From an uncultured Candidatus Methylacidiphilales bacterium (lineage in GTDB: Bacteria > Verrucomicrobiota > Verrucomicrobiia > Methylacidiphilales > CALFVM01), in the NCBI GenBank assembly GCA_937928665.1, contig CALFVM010000192.1:1-9020 (forward strand): 9,020 nucleotides of DNA, in the 5' to 3' direction. Positions within the stretch are counted from its first letter, which is position 1. Each line of letters opens with the position of its first letter. The notes under the pieces are model-generated. The model was not told where the DNA came from, did no database searches, and saw only the letters and a list, made by a program, of their open reading frames with translations. The position numbers were made by a program, and so were the translations under genes. Shown in pieces: positions 5,407 through 9,020 of this stretch.

Positions 5407-6387
5407 ATGATCGATCCCTTTGGCAGAACCATTGATTACCTGCGTCTCTCCGTCACAGATCGCTGCAACGAGCGGTGTCTTTATTGCATGCCGGAGGGTT
5501 ACAAGGGCTGGGCCCAGCGTCAGGATCATCTCACTACCGATGAAATTATCCGTGCGGTTGAGGGCGCGACCCGTCTCGGCTTCCGGAAGTTCCGCATCAC
5601 CGGGGGCGAACCGCTCATCCGCAAAGATATTGTGGAGATTCTGGAACGAATCTGGGCCCTGCCCGGAGTGCAGACGCTGGGGCTGTCCACCAACGCCAGT
5701 CGCCTGTCGAAACTGGCTCCGGCCATCCGCCGGGCCGGGGTGCGCTCGCTCAATGTCTCCCTCGATGCGCTCGATCCCGCTCTCTATCATCGGATCACCG
5801 GCGGTGATTTGTCCACAATTCTGGAGGGCATCGAGGCGGCGCGGCGGGAAAACTTTGAAATCATCAAACTCAACTGCGTGCTGATGCGCGGAATCAATGA
5901 AACGGAGTTTGTACCGCTGATCCGCTTCGCGACGGAACGCGGCATGCCGCTCCGTTTCATTGAGCTGATGCCCCTGGCCAGCACGGCTGCCATTAATGCC
6001 ACCCACCTCCTTTCGGTTGAGGAATTGATGGAACGTCTGGCCGCCCAAGGCACTCTGCAACGCCGGGCAGGCTATCAACCAGGGCATGGGCCCGCCCGCT
6101 ATTATGAATACACGGCTCCCGGACTGACAGCCCCCGCAACCCTCGGTTTCATCGGTGCCATGACCACGCCCCACTTTTGCGAGACTTGCAACAAGTTGCG
6201 TCTGACCGCGGACGGCAAGCTGCGCCCCTGCCTCGGACGGGTGGGGGAAATTGATCTGTTGCAGGCGTTACGTGCCGGAGCCGATCCGGCGGAAATCCTC
6301 CGGACCGCCATCGCGCAAAAACCGGAGAATCACGAGTTCCTCGATAACTACCAGCCGTCGCGTCCCATGACGGCCATCGGCGGCTAA
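5407..6387 (+). CDS. moaA: GTP 3',8-cyclase MoaA (molybdenum cofactor step 1)
   Basis: This is a 326-residue radical SAM enzyme. With its first [4Fe-4S] cluster it cleaves SAM and starts conversion of GTP to 3',8-cyclo-7,8-dihydro-GTP, which MoaC turns into cyclic pyranopterin. Cluster 1 cysteines are C20, C24 and C27 (CNERCLYC). ITGGEP sits at 64-69, LSTNAS at 93-98 and NVSLDALD at 116-123. Cluster 2 cysteines are C258, C261 and C275 (CETCNKLRLTADGKLRPC), and the protein ends in the GG tail (TAIGG) needed for activity. Every key residue is present and the length is usual. The ATG at 5407 was chosen because MIDPFGRTIDYLRLSVTDRC is the standard N terminus; an earlier in-frame start at 5311 adds 32 unrelated residues. 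It lies downstream of MOSC-MobA and upstream of the ACR3-like gene on the same strand. No moaC, moaD or moaE is in the window. Confidence 0.96.
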   Translation: MIDPFGRTIDYLRLSVTDRCNERCLYCMPEGYKGWAQRQDHLTTDEIIRAVEGATRLGFRKFRITGGEPLIRKDIVEILERIWALPGVQTLGLSTNASRLSKLAPAIRRAGVRSLNVSLDALDPALYHRITGGDLSTILEGIEAARRENFEIIKLNCVLMRGINETEFVPLIRFATERGMPLRFIELMPLASTAAINATHLLSVEELMERLAAQGTLQRRAGYQPGHGPARYYEYTAPGLTAPATLGFIGAMTTPHFCETCNKLRLTADGKLRPCLGRVGEIDLLQALRAGADPAEILRTAIAQKPENHEFLDNYQPSRPMTAIGG

Positions 6388-6486
6388 GCCAACCCCGGAG
6401 GCGTGCTTGCCCTCCCGGCTCCCGGGCCGCGAGTCAACCGGCAGTTGTGCTTCCTCAAGGAACCCGGCACTGTCGATCCTCCCGAT

Positions 6487-7470
6487 ATGATCACGCGACT
6501 GCAATTGGAACGTTTCCAGATCGTGATCTATCTGGTGGCCATCACGGCGGGTGCCGGATTTGGCTGGACTGTGCCCGCTGCCGCCCCGGTGTTGGAATTT
6601 CTGCTTTGGCCGGTCCTGGGCTGCCTGCTCTATGTGACGTTTGCCCAGGTACCGCTTCTCGAATTGTGCGGAGCGGTTGGCCATCGCCGATTCTTTTTGG
6701 CACTGCTCATCGTCAACTTCCTCCTGCTGCCGCCTTTCGTCTGGCTGCTGGCGCAGGTGCTCCCGGACGATCCCGTTCTTCTGCTGGGGGTTTATCTGGT
6801 GCTGTTGGCTCCGTGCACCGATTGGTTTGTCAGTTTCACCCTGCTGGGCAAGGGCGACTCCCGCCTGGCCATTGCCTCTACGCCGGTGTTGTTGCTGGCC
6901 CAGTTGCTCGTGCTGCCCGCCTGGCTGTGGCTTTTCCTAGGCAGCGATCTGGCCGGCGTGGTGAAGTCGGGCCCCTTTTTGGAAGCCTTCCTGGGCCTCA
7001 TCGTTTTGCCGTTGGTCCTGGTGGCTGCGACCGAGGTGGTCGCCCGCCGTTCTGTCCGGTGTGCCGCGTGGCTTGAGCTGACAACTTGGCTGCCCGTGCC
7101 CCTGTTGGCGTTGACGGTGCTGCTGATTGCCGGAGCGCAGGTTCGCGGGCTGGATGCTTCCTGGCAGGGCTTGGGCGCCGCCACGTTGGTGTTCGTGATT
7201 TTCGCGCTCGTGGTGCCCTTTCCAGCGCGGTTTGTTGCCCGAAGGCTCGGCCTGTCGGCGGCCGAACAACGGACGGTTATTTTCAGTGCCGGAACCCGCA
7301 ATTCATTTGTCGTGCTGCCCTTGGCCCTCGCATTACCCGCCGGTTGGGAACCGGTTGCCGCCATCATCGTGGTGCAGTCCTTGGTGGAACTGGGTGCCAT
7401 GCTGGTGTACTTGCGGTGGATTCCTCGTCACGTTGTACCTTCCACCAGCGAGAACCGCCCAGCCCGATGA
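6487..7470 (+). CDS. ACR3-like carrier of the bile acid/arsenite symporter superfamily
   Basis: This is a 327-residue inner-membrane carrier with about ten hydrophobic helices. It has LLAPCTDWFVSFTLLGKGDSR (residues 106-126), where C110 falls at the position of the essential cysteine of ACR3 arsenite pumps. SAGTRNSFVVLPLALALP (267-284) is the second crossing-helix motif of the fold, and VQSLVELGAMLVYLRWIP (296-313) is the usual C-terminal signature. The closest relatives I recall are bacterial proteins labelled 'arsenic resistance protein'. The expected activity is arsenite or a related anion efflux by proton exchange, but substrates in this subfamily vary. The start is the ATG at 6487; a GTG at 6403 would add 28 residues without hydrophobic or conserved character. 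The gene follows moaA by 99 bases and precedes the TauE/SafE gene by 112. It is not adjacent to the arsR gene in this window. Confidence 0.85.
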   Translation: MITRLQLERFQIVIYLVAITAGAGFGWTVPAAAPVLEFLLWPVLGCLLYVTFAQVPLLELCGAVGHRRFFLALLIVNFLLLPPFVWLLAQVLPDDPVLLLGVYLVLLAPCTDWFVSFTLLGKGDSRLAIASTPVLLLAQLLVLPAWLWLFLGSDLAGVVKSGPFLEAFLGLIVLPLVLVAATEVVARRSVRCAAWLELTTWLPVPLLALTVLLIAGAQVRGLDASWQGLGAATLVFVIFALVVPFPARFVARRLGLSAAEQRTVIFSAGTRNSFVVLPLALALPAGWEPVAAIIVVQSLVELGAMLVYLRWIPRHVVPSTSENRPAR

Positions 7471-7582
7471 TACCCCGTCCTCGTCCAAAGTCATTTGACC
7501 CGCGTGAGGGAAATCAACCTCGTCACCCGCACGTTGCCGGTCCCAGTCCTGTTCGGAACGATTGACCTGCGGCCTGTTTCCC

Positions 7583-8299
7583 ATGTGGGAGGTTCTTCTA
7601 TTGTTGCTGGGCGCTTTCGTCGCCGCGGCGATTTCGGGTGCCGCAGGCTTTGGCGGTGCGCTTCTGTTGCTTCCGCTTCTGACTTTGACGGTGGGTGTGG
7701 ATTCGGCCGTGCCTCTGCTCACACTCGCCCAGTTGGTCGGAAACATCTCGCGGGCCGCGTTCGGATTCCGACATATTCAATGGCGATCGGTCGGTCTGTT
7801 TTTAACAGGGGCACTGCCAGCAGCGGTGCTAGGCGCTTTCTCCTTTATCGCGATTCCCGCCACCGTCTCAGTCCGGATCATCGGTGTCGCCATCCTCGGC
7901 ATGCTCATGGCCAAGGTCATGCTGCGGTCGCGGTTTGTCGCTGGCCCGCGGACGATGCTGTTCGGAGGGATGCTGACCGGGTTTCTCTCAGGCCTGGCCG
8001 GGAGTGCGGGCCCGCTAGGCGCGGCCTTCTTTCTCTCGCTAGGTCTGCCGCCGGTGGCCTATATCGCATCGGAGGCGACGTCGGCACTAAGCCTGCACGC
8101 GGTGAAAACGGTGGTTTACCAGCACCACTTCTCCCTATCGCCGCGGGAATGGATGCTGGCACTGGGCCTGGGCCTGGCGATGGTGCTGGGAAGCTGGGTC
8201 TCCAAACGTTCCATTGAACGGCTAGATCCAGCCGCATTCCGTTGGTGGGTGACCGGGTTGCTGGGCGCACTCGCCCTCGGGATGGTGATCGGCGGCTGA
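7583..8299 (+). CDS. TauE/SafE-family anion exporter
   Basis: This is a 238-residue membrane protein with about seven or eight helices and the duplicated TauE/SafE (DUF81) layout. GAAGFGGALLLLPLL (residues 19-33) is the first repeat signature, and GLAGSAGPLGAAFFLSLGLPP (137-157) the second. Characterised relatives export sulfite, sulfoacetate or other organosulfur anions, and many have unassigned substrates. The length is within the usual 240-270 range. The ATG at 7583 gives a start one residue before helix 1; a TTG at 7562 would add seven residues. Neither has an obvious Shine-Dalgarno sequence. It is the last plus-strand gene and converges on a possible broken gene 45 bases away. It probably belongs to the same run as moaA and the ACR3-like gene, although gaps of about 100 bases allow separate promoters. 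Confidence 0.88.
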   Translation: MWEVLLLLLGAFVAAAISGAAGFGGALLLLPLLTLTVGVDSAVPLLTLAQLVGNISRAAFGFRHIQWRSVGLFLTGALPAAVLGAFSFIAIPATVSVRIIGVAILGMLMAKVMLRSRFVAGPRTMLFGGMLTGFLSGLAGSAGPLGAAFFLSLGLPPVAYIASEATSALSLHAVKTVVYQHHFSLSPREWMLALGLGLAMVLGSWVSKRSIERLDPAAFRWWVTGLLGALALGMVIGG

Positions 8300-8344
8300 G
8301 CGCGGGCAGCGGGCCGTGTTCAGCGATTTCTCCGCTGTCCTGGT

Positions 8345-8998
8345 TCACGCCCGGTGACACGCTGGCTTCCGCAGGCTGAATCCGCTCCTGTTCACGAAGC
8401 AGGCAGCGGCCAGGAAACCGAAGTGGGCGATGCCCCTGGACCCGGACTGCCAGGCAAACCAAACGCCGCCGAGGGCGTAAAGGCTGAGGAGTGCCTCGCC
8501 AATGACCCGCCCGCTGCAGGGACGCCGCTCCCGCGTCTGCCAAAGCCCGGCTTGCTTTGAGGTCCGCCACGGCGTCGCCCAGGGGCCGGGCATGTTTAAT
8601 CAGCAGCCATCGAATTCCGGGGTTCAGGGGGGCAGCGTTGAGCACGCCCGCAAGCATTTGATCTTTCTTCGGGTGAAGATAGCCGATCCGCCAGGCATGA
8701 CTGTCAGGAAAAGGGACCGGATCAACCCCGGCCGTGCGCCTTGGTCTGGTCGCGGAACCTGAGCCAATTTTCGACCGTTTCGCCCTCGGACAGGGTGGTG
8801 TACGGGCCGCAAGCACGAGGCCCCCTGGCGGCCAGGGGAGAGGGAATGTCGTGGCGGGGAACCAGCCCGAGTTCGACGGCCTGGAACCCCGCTTCCACCC
8901 GGTGACCGAGGACAGCCGCCGGAGTCTGCCTCGTCAGCTCACCAAACATGTTCGGCTGGACACCAATCAGGTGAAGGGTCATGAGCGATCGCAGCCAT
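8345..8998 (-). pseudogene. Possible frameshifted gene of unknown function
   Basis: Reading leftward from an ATG at 8998, preceded by a good AAGGAAG ribosome site, the coding signal moves through the minus-strand frames. A 19-codon start (MAAIAHDPSPDWCPAEHVW) ends at 8939. A second frame covers 8722-8982 and ends ...SEGETVENWLRFRDQTKAHG. A third covers about 8735-8510 (PDSHAWRIGYLHPKKDQML...IRWLLIKHARPLGDAVADL). A fourth segment runs about 8513-8345 (VIGEALLSLYALGGVWFAW...AACFVNRSGFSLRK). Each segment has GC-rich third positions and protein-like composition. Removing one base at the G-run near 8725 and one at the G-run near 8510 joins three of the segments into about 200 residues ending in a hydrophobic region. 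I recognise no family. It is either a decayed gene or a real gene with homopolymer sequencing errors. Overlapping plus-strand frames look like shadows. The whole interpretation rests on composition. Confidence 0.35.
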
Positions 8999-9020
8999 CA
9001 GCTTCCTTTTAGTAAAGCGT

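Noticed and set aside
6792..7400. Minus-strand frames opposite the ACR3-like carrier
   Set aside because: They are rich in Ser/Thr/Ala/Arg with no hydrophobic pattern, as expected for the antisense of membrane-helix codons.
8307..8337. CAGCG/CGCTG and CAGCGG/CCGCTG hairpins between the convergent ends as a bidirectional terminator
   Set aside because: Five- or six-base stems without T-runs in high-GC sequence are expected by chance.
8502..9012. Plus-strand frames 8502-8762 and 8734-9012
   Set aside because: They have no ribosome site and no domain, and the minus strand shows more protein-like segments and a good start signal; not fully excluded.

Overview
The window looks like a stretch of a high-GC bacterial chromosome (roughly 60% or more G+C by eye) carrying ordinary metabolic and stress genes. 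It shows no phage, transposase, CRISPR array, rRNA or tRNA. Gene starts mostly lack a strong Shine-Dalgarno sequence. A TTCTTCGTGTTCTTCG-type AT-rich tract, of a kind I recall as dispersed in Verrucomicrobiota and Planctomycetes genomes, hints at that part of the tree. That placement is a weak inference.

Layout. The left block (1-1814, all minus strand) reads arsR -> COG0701/DUF318 permease -> the first 37 codons of a DUF4405-like membrane protein cut by the window edge. arsR and the permease each have a near-identical inverted-repeat operator right at the start codon. A 299-base gap (1815-2113) without a convincing gene follows. The next block (2114-4072, minus strand) holds a type-B J-domain co-chaperone (CbpA-like), its MerR-like partner (CbpM-like) coupled by an ATGA overlap, and, after a gap with a long wobble-paired stem, a small DUF2231-like membrane protein.

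From about 4073 the strand switches. The right block (4208-8299, plus strand) encodes a fused MOSC-MobA protein, MoaA, an ACR3-like member of the bile acid/arsenite carrier superfamily, and a TauE/SafE exporter. At the right edge (about 8345-8998, minus strand, convergent with the exporter) there is a probable broken gene whose coding signal moves through successive frames, two of the changes lying at G-runs.

How they may work together. The left block is a self-regulated metalloid-response unit: ArsR has the CVCEL thiol motif, and the permease carries the CSC signature. The right block combines molybdenum cofactor synthesis and modification (MoaA does the first step, MobA the nucleotide attachment, MOSC probably cofactor sulfur chemistry) with two anion or oxyanion exporters. 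This would suit a cell that handles arsenic or sulfur oxyanions with molybdoenzymes, but no molybdoenzyme is in view, so the link is only suggestive. The cbpA-cbpM pair is a separate stress-chaperone unit.
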